The notes below the pieces were generated by a model. That model saw nothing but the letters and a program-made list of their open reading frames with translations. It had not been told where the DNA came from and ran no database searches. Below are positions 1 to 5,042 of a stretch of DNA of 5,190 nucleotides, piece after piece. Within the stretch, counting starts at the first letter, position 1; each line of letters opens with the position of its first letter. The DNA lies in assembly GCA_017609225.1 (NCBI GenBank), contig JAFCEK010000058.1, forward strand, positions 1 through 5,190, written 5' to 3'. The DNA is from Candidatus Aenigmatarchaeota archaeon (GTDB lineage: Archaea; Aenigmatarchaeota; Aenigmatarchaeia; QMZP01). The position numbers and the translations under genes were made by a program.

Positions 1-3
1 AAT

Positions 4-76
4 ATAATGTTGCCTCCGTATATCCGCCCACTAAAGCCGGCGGTTTTCTTGGCGAGGCAACAGCTGTTGAACCAGA
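4..76 (+). mobile_element. Repeat copy 1; probable IS200/IS605 right end
   Basis: This stretch matches 5043-5115 at 70 of 73 positions in the same orientation (differences at 9, 28 and 29). It folds as an outer stem TTGCCTC (10-16) with GAGGCAA (54-60), enclosing CCGCC (24-28) paired with GGCGG (39-43). A perfect palindrome AACAGCTGTT (59-68) follows. The two copies together suggest an ancestral hairpin arm CCGCCGAC, loop TAAA, arm GTCGGCGG. From family knowledge, a GAC-TAAA-GTC hairpin followed by a T-rich tract is typical of the right end of IS200/IS605 elements, which lies just after tnpB and forms the scaffold end of the guide RNA. Any tnpB belonging to this copy would lie left of the window. 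The repeat itself is certain; the IS assignment is inference from hairpin form and recall. Confidence 0.65.
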
Positions 77-119
77 ACCATACATCCACTGTTTGAAAAC
101 AATGGTTTTCTGGTTCAAC
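66..119. repeat. Imperfect inverted repeat straddling the end of repeat copy 1
   Basis: GTTGAACCAGAA (66-77) pairs perfectly with TTCTGGTTCAAC (108-119). CCAT (78-81) then pairs with ATGG (102-105), with a TT bulge at 106-107. The 20-nt loop contains a small inner hairpin, TGTTT/AAACA (90-101). The left arm lies mostly inside the conserved repeat, while the right arm is private to this copy and has no equivalent after copy 2 within the window. It could be an RNA stem-loop or a DNA cruciform. I see no gene for which it would be a terminator with confidence. Confidence 0.7.
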
Positions 120-130
120 ATAAATAATTT

Positions 131-286
131 GAAGACTTCCGGAGTGAGAAGTGAGGGCAGTGCATACGCAGCATATGTGCGCATGGCTCCGGACGGAATT
201 TGACTGCTTTCATGCGAGTCCGGGAAAAAACAGGAGCAGGTGAATTGTGCGGGGCTGTACAGTGCAGCGCATCATGAAGTGAGGTT
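131..286 (+). other. Structured GC-richer intergenic region, candidate ncRNA
   Basis: No convincing coding region lies here, apart from the doubtful frame that closes at 203. The stretch is richer in G and C than the AT-rich intergenic DNA elsewhere in the window. It contains overlapping complementary segments. TCCGGAG (138-144) pairs with CTCCGGA (187-193), enclosing a small stem GTGCATA/TATGTGC with two G-U pairs (160-180). CCGGAC (189-194) can instead pair with GTCCGG (218-223), so the two stems exclude each other. ACTTC/GAAGT (135-152) is a third alternative. A hairpin at 248-273 follows. The 9-mer GAAGTGAGG occurs at 148-156 and 276-284. I do not recognise tRNA, rRNA, SRP or RNase P signatures. 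No promoter is apparent. Confidence 0.3.
225..273 (-). terminator. Oligo-T terminator candidate for the DUF373 gene
   Basis: Read on the minus strand, transcription leaving the gene that ends at 287 first meets a hairpin. Its arms are the complements of TGC..GCTG and CAGCGCA (about 248-273), with a GGG bulge and the loop TACAGTG. A run of six T (complement of 225-230) follows. Oligo-T tracts are the main intrinsic termination signal in archaea and need no hairpin, so the T6 about 57 nt past the stop codon is the likely stop point. Confidence 0.4.
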
Positions 287-1345
287 TTATCCCTTAAGCT
301 CTATCATAAGTGCTATGAAAATCAGTATGAATCCCAGGATTATGGAGATTATGAAATTGAATATTGAGAGGTCCGGGTTTATTATCAGCTCAGCTGCATT
401 GTAAACCACCAGGGATATGGCAAATCCGAAAATTATTACTGCTATCACATTCCTTATCCTTCTTTTCTTTTTCAGCCCTACATTTCTTCCTATCCATGCC
501 ACTGCTCCTGCAAGGAAATAAAAGTATATGGAGGAAAACACAAACGCGGCTGCAGATTCAAAAATCCCTATGCTGAGAAAGGGCTCCAGTGATATGAATC
601 CCCTGTATGTGGCAAGGATTCCGAGGGCTATTCCAACAATATAAAGGAAGAATGCAAACCTTCTTCTGGTAAGTGATGTGCCAAGCTCTTCCGCCACGCC
701 CTCAAAATAATGCTCCAGCTTGAATCCCTTTATAACAAGATATATGCCAAATATGCCCAGGATTATTCTCCAGCCCTCTGCGCCAAAAAGGGCATAGAGT
801 ATCAGTATTATTGCAGGAAGCCCGAACACGAGCCTGGCGAATTTGGGGTTTTCCAGGCTTTCTTCAATAAAGTCCTTTATCTTGAAATATGTGGATTCAA
901 GCTCCTCTGCCTGCCTTACTATAACCCTTTTCACCGAAAGTATTGGCACCCTGGACTGGATTATAGGCATTATATGCTCATCCTCTGTGCCGTCTGTTAC
1001 AAAAACAACATAATCGGCCCTGAATTTTTTCAGCAGCATTTCAAGCTGCCTGGAAATTTCCTTGTCTGAGTGCACCCCGACATTCTTGTCTCCCGTAAGC
1101 ACGGAAACCTCTGCGCTGTACTGCCTTTTCAGTTCATCGTAAACCTTTACTGCCTGGAATACTGCATTGGCATCAGATTCCTCAGGATCTGCAACAGCAA
1201 GCCGCGTGCCTGCGTTTATAACTTCAGCCCTTCCCATTACAGGCCCAGATATGCCTGCCTTTTCTCCCAGGTCATTGTCCCTGTCCACAGACAGAACAAG
1301 AATTTTCTCTTTTTTTTCCGGCTTTGTGCCTGATTTTCTGGGCAT
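287..1345 (-). CDS. DUF373 (COG2237) family archaeal membrane protein
   Basis: This 352-aa protein has a soluble N-terminal domain (about 12-165) and a membrane domain (about 170-350). The N-terminal part carries the acidic motifs I associate with DUF373: DRDNDLG (21-27), GP..GRAE (34-41), DPEESDAN (53-60), GDKNVGVHSD (85-94) and DGTEDE (118-123), followed by PII.SRVPI. Its alternating strands and helices suggest a Rossmann-like fold. Six likely helices lie near 171-187, 193-208, 230-248, 262-285, 299-318 and 327-348. KKKRRIR (292-298) marks a cytoplasmic loop. Length and domain order are normal for the family, whose biochemical function is not known to me. The ATG at 1345 is preceded by a weak GTGAG and by a TATA-like box at 1405-1412. 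The gene diverges from rpa-radA, so a link with DNA repair is only contextual. No frame break is seen, and only about one arginine codon is CGN. Confidence 0.9.
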   Translation of the reverse strand: MPRKSGTKPEKKEKILVLSVDRDNDLGEKAGISGPVMGRAEVINAGTRLAVADPEESDANAVFQAVKVYDELKRQYSAEVSVLTGDKNVGVHSDKEISRQLEMLLKKFRADYVVFVTDGTEDEHIMPIIQSRVPILSVKRVIVRQAEELESTYFKIKDFIEESLENPKFARLVFGLPAIILILYALFGAEGWRIILGIFGIYLVIKGFKLEHYFEGVAEELGTSLTRRRFAFFLYIVGIALGILATYRGFISLEPFLSIGIFESAAAFVFSSIYFYFLAGAVAWIGRNVGLKKKRRIRNVIAVIIFGFAISLVVYNAAELIINPDLSIFNFIISIILGFILIFIALMIELKG

Positions 1346-1404
1346 AAGCTCACTTTGGATTATTTATGGATAATGCTGTTTTCCTTCATTAATTAATCAA
1401 TAGC

Positions 1405-1412
1405 AATAAAAA
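1405..1412 (-). promoter_or_regulatory. TATA-like box for the DUF373 gene
   Basis: The minus strand reads TTTTTATT here, about 63 nt upstream of the ATG at 1345. At usual archaeal spacing the start point would be near 1382, giving a leader of about 36 nt. A closer AT-rich match at 1360-1368 would put transcription start inside the gene, so it is less likely. The assignment is weak because the whole stretch is AT-rich. Confidence 0.35.
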
Positions 1413-1504
1413 GTTTTTGTTTTTTGACTACTGCAAACTGGTTAATTGACGTGAGCGCCCATATAGAAATTTTAAAATCCGGAACCTGCTGTATTAAAGG
1501 CATA

Positions 1505-1512
1505 TTTATAAA
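1505..1512 (+). promoter_or_regulatory. TATA box of the rpa-radA operon
   Basis: TTTATAAA is a near-ideal archaeal TATA box. Typical spacing predicts a transcription start near 1534, leaving a leader of about 39 nt before the ATG at 1573. The predicted start coincides with the first base of a palindrome. No rpa Shine-Dalgarno is evident in the leader. Confidence 0.65.
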
Positions 1513-1533
1513 CCCCAAAGACAATAATATATT

Positions 1534-1555
1534 GTTCACTCGGGTTGAAGTGAAC
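1534..1555 (+). promoter_or_regulatory. Palindrome at the predicted rpa start: operator or 5'-leader hairpin
   Basis: GTTCACT (1534-1540) and AGTGAAC (1549-1555) form a perfect 7-bp inverted repeat around the 8-nt spacer CGGGTTGA. It begins about 26 nt after the TATA centre, that is at the expected first transcribed base. As DNA it could be a dimeric repressor site blocking transcription start. As RNA it would cap the mRNA 5' end with a stem-loop. The sequence shows the symmetry; the regulatory role is inference. Confidence 0.5.
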
Positions 1556-1572
1556 TCAGACAGTGGATTTTT

Positions 1573-2643
1573 ATGGAAGAGATTGGGGAACTTATAGAGA
1601 AGATTTGCAAGCACTCTGGTCTGTCTGATTCTGAAGTGAAAAAAAAGATTGAGGAGAAACAGGATGAGCTTTCCGGCCTTGTTTCCGAGGAAGGAGCTGC
1701 ATATATAGTGGCAAGGGAACTTGGCCTGAGCCTGATAAAGGAAACCAAAAGGCAGCTCAAAATCAAAAACCTGGTTTCAGGCCTGAGGTCTGTGGATCTG
1801 GTTGCAAGAATCACGGAAATAAGCGATGTAAGGGAATTTGAGAAAAACGGAAGAAAGGGCAGGGTAGCCAATCTGGTTCTTGGGGATGAAACAGGCTTTG
1901 TGAGATTATCGCTGTGGAATGATGAGATTGGGCTTATTAAAGATGAGGGGCTTTCTCCGGGCCAGGTGATAAGGATAAGCGGGGCATACACAAAAATGGA
2001 TAACAGGGGCAATCCTGAACTAAGGATTGGAAGGGGAAGGATTGAAAAGGTTGAAGAAAAGGTTGATATTCCCGAGACAGAGGAAATGAAAAAGGAATTC
2101 GGCTCAGCAAAAAGGGAGGTTATTGCCAATTTAAAAGAGGGCGGGTTTTATGAGCTCAGGGCTGCAATGGTGCAGATTTTCAGGAGGAATCCCTTTTATG
2201 AGGTATGCCCGGAGTGCGGGACAAGATTAAGCCAGGAAACCAGCGAAAACAAGGAAGATGGAACAGAAGTTACGAAATGGGTTTGCAGGAAGCATGGCGC
2301 AGTGAAGCCGGAGTATCAGATGGTGGTTTCAGGTGTAATTGATGATGATTCAGGGAACATAAGGGCTGTGTTTTTCAGGGAAATAGCAGAGAGGCTTTTT
2401 GGAAAAAAAATAGAGGAGCTCAGGGAGATGCTGGAAAAGGAGAAGGACCCGGGAAAAATATATGAGCAGGCAGACTGCCTTGGAAAGGAGTTTATAATAA
2501 GGGGCAGGGTAAAGAAAAATGATCTGACAGGGAGTCTGGAGTTTGTTGCAAACGATATTGAGGAGATTGATGTGGAGAAGGAGGTTGAAAATCTCATGAA
2601 GGAGGTTGGTTCATCTTCAGGCATTAAAGAATCGGAGGTTTGA
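1573..2643 (+). CDS. rpa: Replication protein A, archaeal single-strand DNA-binding protein
   Basis: This 356-aa protein is an RPA-type single-strand DNA-binding protein, which protects ssDNA in replication and repair and hands it to RadA. An N-terminal helical segment (about 1-60) precedes an OB fold at about 68-160, with the typical strand pattern VDLVARITEIS (74-84) and VRLSLWNDE (110-118). A second OB-like region carries a CxxC...CxxH zinc-binding set: C212, C215, C238, H241. It continues through VVSGVIDDDSG and RAVFFRE, with further strands near 305-327. Such a zinc finger within the C-terminal OB fold is typical of eukaryotic RPA70 and euryarchaeal RPA. The ATG is the only possible start, since a TGA lies in frame at 1546-1548. 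All 25 arginine codons are AGA or AGG. radA follows after one base, so the two are probably co-transcribed. No partner RPA subunit is present in the window, so it may act alone or with subunits encoded elsewhere. Confidence 0.92.
   Translation: MEEIGELIEKICKHSGLSDSEVKKKIEEKQDELSGLVSEEGAAYIVARELGLSLIKETKRQLKIKNLVSGLRSVDLVARITEISDVREFEKNGRKGRVANLVLGDETGFVRLSLWNDEIGLIKDEGLSPGQVIRISGAYTKMDNRGNPELRIGRGRIEKVEEKVDIPETEEMKKEFGSAKREVIANLKEGGFYELRAAMVQIFRRNPFYEVCPECGTRLSQETSENKEDGTEVTKWVCRKHGAVKPEYQMVVSGVIDDDSGNIRAVFFREIAERLFGKKIEELREMLEKEKDPGKIYEQADCLGKEFIIRGRVKKNDLTGSLEFVANDIEEIDVEKEVENLMKEVGSSSGIKESEV
2634..2639 (+). promoter_or_regulatory. Shine-Dalgarno of radA, decides the start
   Basis: GGAGGT lies in the last codons of rpa, 5 nt before the ATG at 2645. 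It favours that ATG over an in-frame TTG at 2606, which would add 13 residues with no RadA character and lacks comparable spacing. Confidence 0.8.
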
Positions 2644-2644
2644 T

Positions 2645-3607
2645 ATGGAGAATGAGAACGAGGCAGGGGAAAGCAAAGGAATGGAAAAACTTGCAGGAGT
2701 TGGAGAGAAAACAGCAGAGAAGCTCAGGGATGCGGGGTTTACTGACCTTATGACAATAGCAGCTGCTTCTGCAGGGGAGCTTATGGCTGCTGCAGGACTG
2801 GGTGAGGAAACAGCAAACAAGATAATTGCCTCTGCAAGACAGAAGCTGGACATGGGATTTGAGCCGGCAACAAAGGTGATGAAGAGAAGGGAAAGTGTAG
2901 GAAAAATAACCACAGGAAGCAAGGCGCTTGATGAGCTTCTGGGTGGAGGCGTTGAAACGCAGTGCATACTGGAAGCGCACGGGGCGTTTGGTTCAGGAAA
3001 ATCCCAGCTTGCCCATCAGCTTGCGGTAACAGTGCAGCTCCCGAAAGAAAAAGGCGGACTTGGAGCCAAGGCTCTGTTTATTGATACAGAGCAGACATTC
3101 AGGCCGGAAAGAATAGTGGACATGGCAGGCGCGCTTGGCATGGATCCCAGCAAGGCGCTGGAAAATGTGCTCACTGCAAGGGCCTACAACTCTGACCACC
3201 AGATTCTGCTGGTTGAGAAGGCGGAAGAGGTTATAAAAAAAGAGGGAGTGAAACTTCTGATAGTGGATTCCCTTACATCAGCATTCAGGTCAGATTACAC
3301 AGGCAGGGGAACCCTGGCCAACAGGCAGCAGAGGCTGAACAAGCATCTGCACAAGCTGCAGAGGCTTGCTGATGTGTACAACCTGGCTGTGTATGTAACA
3401 AACCAGGTTATGGCAAGGCCTGATATAATGTTCGGTGACCCAACCGCGCCCATAGGAGGGCATATATTGGGCCATCAGGCAACATTCAGGGTTTATCTGA
3501 GGAAAAGCAAGAACGAGAAAAGGATTGCAAAACTCATTGATTCCCCGAACCTGCCTGAGAACGAGACTGTGTTCAAGGTTTGCAAAGAGGGTATAAGGGA
3601 CCTGTAG
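2645..3607 (+). CDS. radA: DNA repair and recombination protein RadA
   Basis: RadA is the archaeal Rad51/RecA-family ATPase that forms a helical filament on ssDNA and drives homology search and strand exchange. The 320-aa length is normal. In order, it shows helix-hairpin-helix repeats (LAGVGEKTAEKL at 16-27; GLGEETANKI at 51-60) and a linker FxxA polymerisation motif, F72-E-P-A75. The Walker A is GAFGSGKS (113-120) and the catalytic glutamate is E149 in FIDTE. Walker B is LLIVD (204-208). The L1 region lies near RSDYTGRG (215-222), and L2 with the ATP cap near ARPDIMFGDPTAPIGGHILG (257-276). One oddity is that most RadA and Rad51 proteins have E at the second Walker A position (GEFGSGKTQ), where this one has A114; H112 is also unusual. 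All 17 arginine codons are AGR. The gene sits one base after rpa with a strong Shine-Dalgarno in the rpa end, indicating coupled expression. It reads as intact and functional. Confidence 0.97.
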   Translation: MENENEAGESKGMEKLAGVGEKTAEKLRDAGFTDLMTIAAASAGELMAAAGLGEETANKIIASARQKLDMGFEPATKVMKRRESVGKITTGSKALDELLGGGVETQCILEAHGAFGSGKSQLAHQLAVTVQLPKEKGGLGAKALFIDTEQTFRPERIVDMAGALGMDPSKALENVLTARAYNSDHQILLVEKAEEVIKKEGVKLLIVDSLTSAFRSDYTGRGTLANRQQRLNKHLHKLQRLADVYNLAVYVTNQVMARPDIMFGDPTAPIGGHILGHQATFRVYLRKSKNEKRIAKLIDSPNLPENETVFKVCKEGIRDL

Positions 3608-3625
3608 CTCCGGTGCGGAAAAGCA

Positions 3626-3664
3626 GCCAAGTTCTTGGCCACAAGTCCCTATTATGGGGCTTTC
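3626..3664 (+). terminator. Tandem hairpins after radA, terminator candidate
   Basis: GCCAA/TTGGC (3626-3639, loop GTTC) is followed by GTCCC/GGGGC (3645-3660, one G-U pair, loop TATTAT) and then TTTCT. The rest of the convergent gap to 3765 holds no gene. It contains T-runs at 3733-3736 and 3755-3759 that could act as back-up oligo-T stops for rpa-radA, and a TATATAAA at 3722-3729 with no frame behind it. Confidence 0.4.
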
Positions 3665-3684
3665 TGGATTATCTGGCAGGTTAT

Positions 3685-3708
3685 TAAAATAGAGGGCTTT
3701 TGAAAAGC
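3685..3708 (-). terminator. Hairpin with T-run, terminator candidate for the HTH/membrane pair
   Basis: GCTTT/AAAGC (3696-3708, loop TGA) is a near-palindrome. On the minus strand it is followed within a few bases by TTTT (complement of 3685-3689). It lies about 58 nt past the stop at 3766, in the right place to end the minus-strand operon. The stem is short, so confidence is modest. Confidence 0.3.
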
Positions 3709-3765
3709 TGTTGTTACGGGGTATATAAATGGTTTTCCCAAATTTGTTCCCATATTTTTACCCTA

Positions 3766-4050
3766 TTATTTCCATGTAACATACAGGAGAATAAGTATTC
3801 CTATCATTTCCAGAACATTCACTCCCATGTGTATGGTGGTGAATCCGAGGATTTCCTGTGTTATGAGCGAGTTGTAGAAATAAAAATCCACAAGGTTTTC
3901 AATAAGGAAAGCCAGGGCAAAGAACAGCAGGCCCAGCGTCATTTTTGATTTTACAAGCCTGTGGTTCTTGTAGTATATTGAAAGCAGGATTACTGTAAGT
4001 ATAATGTTGATGCCTATTATGCCAAGGGTTATCATGTCCTGAACTGCCAT
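3766..4050 (-). CDS. Small three-helix membrane protein paired with HTH regulator
   Basis: I do not recognise a named family for this 94-aa protein. Three hydrophobic segments are clear, at about 7-27, 37-59 and 70-92. The loop KNHRLVKSK (28-36) is strongly positive, placing it in the cytoplasm and the N-terminus outside. Polar and acidic residues lie within the last two helices (E51, N52, D55; H74, N78, E81), which is unusual for plain anchors and could mean ligand, metal or proton binding, or helix packing. The start follows the regulator's stop codon by only 4 nt, with GTGATC just ahead as a weak ribosome site, so the two genes are almost surely co-transcribed. A sensor or effector role under the regulator's control is inference. 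The protein is short but shows no sign of truncation. Confidence 0.75.
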   Translation of the reverse strand: MAVQDMITLGIIGINIILTVILLSIYYKNHRLVKSKMTLGLLFFALAFLIENLVDFYFYNSLITQEILGFTTIHMGVNVLEMIGILILLYVTWK

Positions 4051-4054
4051 GCGA

Positions 4055-4366
4055 TCACTTCATGTTATTTAATACTTTCTCCTTTATTTCTTTAAATAGT
4101 TCCTCTCCCTGCTCAAACATATGGGAGGGGAAGTAAATGGTTCCGTACTTTTTTTCTTCTGCCACTATTATTTTATTGTCTTCAAGTACTTTTATATGAT
4201 GCATCACTGTTTTGTAGTCCAGCTTTAGCTCTTTGCTGAGCTGGTTTATATTGTAGGGCCTTTCCTTGATTTTTTCCACTATCCTTATTCTGGTTATTCC
4301 TCCCCTGGTGGCAAAGAACACATACCAGAGAATCCTCTTAAAGCCCGCATCAATTTCCCCGTTCAT
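4055..4366 (-). CDS. ArsR-like winged-helix transcriptional regulator
   Basis: This 103-aa protein consists mostly of one winged helix-turn-helix domain at about 22-85. The order is a helix RGGITRIRIVEKIKERP, the HTH YNINQLSKELKLDYKTVMHH (38-57) with its recognition helix at about 50-62, then the wing VAEEKKYGTIYFPS (68-81), and a C-terminal amphipathic helix (86-102) that may dimerise. NQLSKEL and YKTVMHHIKVLEDNKII match the ArsR/HTH_20 pattern. There is no cysteine at all, so a classical ArsR metal site of cysteines is absent. An MFEQGEELFKEI tail is common in archaeal one-domain regulators. It heads a two-gene operon with the three-helix membrane protein, so it probably controls its own promoter and may respond to a signal linked to that protein. 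Arginine codons are all AGR, like the core genes. Confidence 0.85.
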   Translation of the reverse strand: MNGEIDAGFKRILWYVFFATRGGITRIRIVEKIKERPYNINQLSKELKLDYKTVMHHIKVLEDNKIIVAEEKKYGTIYFPSHMFEQGEELFKEIKEKVLNNMK

Positions 4367-4389
4367 CCTATTAATTATTGGGCACTGGG

Positions 4390-4415
4390 TTTAAAATATG
4401 TGAAAGGTTTATAAA
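4390..4415. promoter_or_regulatory. Two TATA-like boxes between the divergent HTH and 165-aa genes
   Basis: TTTATAAA (4408-4415) is its own reverse complement and could serve both directions. To the left it predicts a start near 4386 and a 20-nt leader for the regulator; to the right, a start near 4438 and a 45-nt leader to the ATG at 4483. A second box, ATTTTAAA on the minus strand (4390-4397), would give an almost leaderless regulator mRNA starting near 4367. A weak inverted repeat AGAAA-N9-TTTCT (4419-4437) lies beside it and could be an operator. Confidence 0.45.
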
Positions 4416-4482
4416 GCCAGAAAAGTTAATTATTTCTAACCGCTACTGAAAAAGACGATTGTATTCTAGCAGCAGAATATAT

Positions 4483-4980
4483 ATGAGGGGCATAGATTCG
4501 ATTGAAGAGGAGATAGAAACACTGAAATCTTTTTTTAGCGATTTCGCTGCACGGGATTGTCAAAGCGAGTATCTGTTTCATTTATTAGAAGAAAGGGAGC
4601 AGGAATATCCCAGCAATGAGCTTGAACTTGTGAAACGCTTGGGAGAAGAACTGCGGGGTCCACAACCTAAACGTGAAGTGATGGAAGACCTCCTAAACAC
4701 ACACAGCGTATTTGCGCTTCCATATCTGGTTAGGATACTTGAAGATACAGAGAATGGGGAAAGGGTGGATCTGGTAGCGGTCTTGAACGGCGGATGGAAA
4801 CTACGCGGTATTTTAAACCAGTATTTTACCAAGGTGTTTTCAGCATCATACAGTCCTATGGACAGCAGGGATGCGGATAGAAGGATATTACTGGATAAGA
4901 CAGCAGACCTTTTTTCGGAATACTGCGACAGGTTGAGGGAATATGGTGTGGACATTTCCGAGTTTTGTGCACCCCGTTAG
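4483..4980 (+). CDS. Hypothetical soluble acidic protein, atypical codon use
   Basis: I do not recognise this 165-aa protein. It is soluble, rich in Glu, Asp and Leu, and looks largely helical. A charged N-terminal part (IDSIEEEIETLKSFFSDF) is followed by LLEEREQEYPSNELELVKRL, then a more hydrophobic middle (VFALPYLVRILEDT; VDLVAVLNGGWKLRGILNQ) and a helical tail ending EFCAPR. There are no membrane segments, no zinc motif and no catalytic signature I can name. The ATG at 4483 is chosen over an in-frame TTG at 4459, although neither has a Shine-Dalgarno. Six of 15 arginine codons are CGN, against none of 42 in rpa and radA and about one in the DUF373 gene, which suggests foreign origin. It lies between a possible bidirectional promoter and repeat copy 2, whose hairpin plus TTTTCTT could end its transcript. 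It may be an acquired or passenger gene. Confidence 0.6.
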   Translation: MRGIDSIEEEIETLKSFFSDFAARDCQSEYLFHLLEEREQEYPSNELELVKRLGEELRGPQPKREVMEDLLNTHSVFALPYLVRILEDTENGERVDLVAVLNGGWKLRGILNQYFTKVFSASYSPMDSRDADRRILLDKTADLFSEYCDRLREYGVDISEFCAPR

Positions 4981-5005
4981 GAAACCTTTGATGTGGTGCC
5001 AGGGC

Positions 5006-5013
5006 TATAAAAA
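5006..5013 (+). promoter_or_regulatory. TATA-like box just upstream of repeat copy 2
   Basis: TATAAAAA lies 30 nt before the start of repeat copy 2. Usual spacing puts a transcription start near 5036, so a transcript would begin almost exactly with the repeat. The corresponding DNA for copy 1 is outside the window. The rest of the gap 4981-5042 shows no gene. Confidence 0.35.
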
Positions 5014-5042
5014 GCTTACAGGGCCGGCTGATGAGAAAAGTA

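Larger units (their letters stand above)
3..203 (+). pseudogene. Open frame through repeat copy 1, possible transposase tail
   Basis: A frame that is already open at the window edge runs 66 codons to a TGA at 201-203. Its first part reads NVASVYPPTKAGGFLGEATA, followed by VEP, and the same frame is open through copy 2, where it reads NIASVYPLTKAGGFLGEATA. In IS200/IS605 elements the tnpB frame often ends near or inside the right end, so this could be the C-terminus of a TnpB-like protein running out into flanking DNA. No RuvC or zinc-finger motif is visible, because any such part would lie outside the window. The frame after about position 77 has no recognisable protein character and overlaps strong inverted repeats. 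It may equally be a chance open frame in structured DNA. Confidence 0.25.

Noticed and set aside
102..119. tRNA T-arm suggested by GGTTCAAC
   Set aside because: There is no acceptor, D-arm or anticodon context on either strand; the bases are explained by the inverted repeat.
710..1373. Plus-strand frames opposite the DUF373 gene
   Set aside because: They are shadows of a clearly conserved coding region; none has a domain or promoter.
1393..1614. 73-aa minus-strand frame in the divergent promoter region
   Set aside because: It runs through the rpa TATA box, the palindrome and the first rpa codons, has no recognisable domain, and has no promoter of its own.
1536..2129. 197-aa open frame on the minus strand
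   Set aside because: It lies antisense to rpa, is Ser/Leu/Pro-rich low-complexity sequence, and covers the rpa promoter. It is a shadow of the real gene.
2606..2644. Upstream TTG start for radA
   Set aside because: The extra 13 residues are the rpa end read in another frame. The ATG at 2645 has an ideal GGAGGT 5 nt upstream and gives normal RadA length.
3700..3948. 82-aa plus-strand frame after radA, behind a TATATAAA at 3722-3729
   Set aside because: It is antisense to the three-helix membrane protein, its ATG precedes the TATA box, and the first ATG after the predicted start is followed at once by TAA.
4459..4482. TTG start adding eight residues to the 165-aa protein
   Set aside because: It has no ribosome site or conserved content, and the ATG at 4483 is simpler. 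It cannot be fully excluded.
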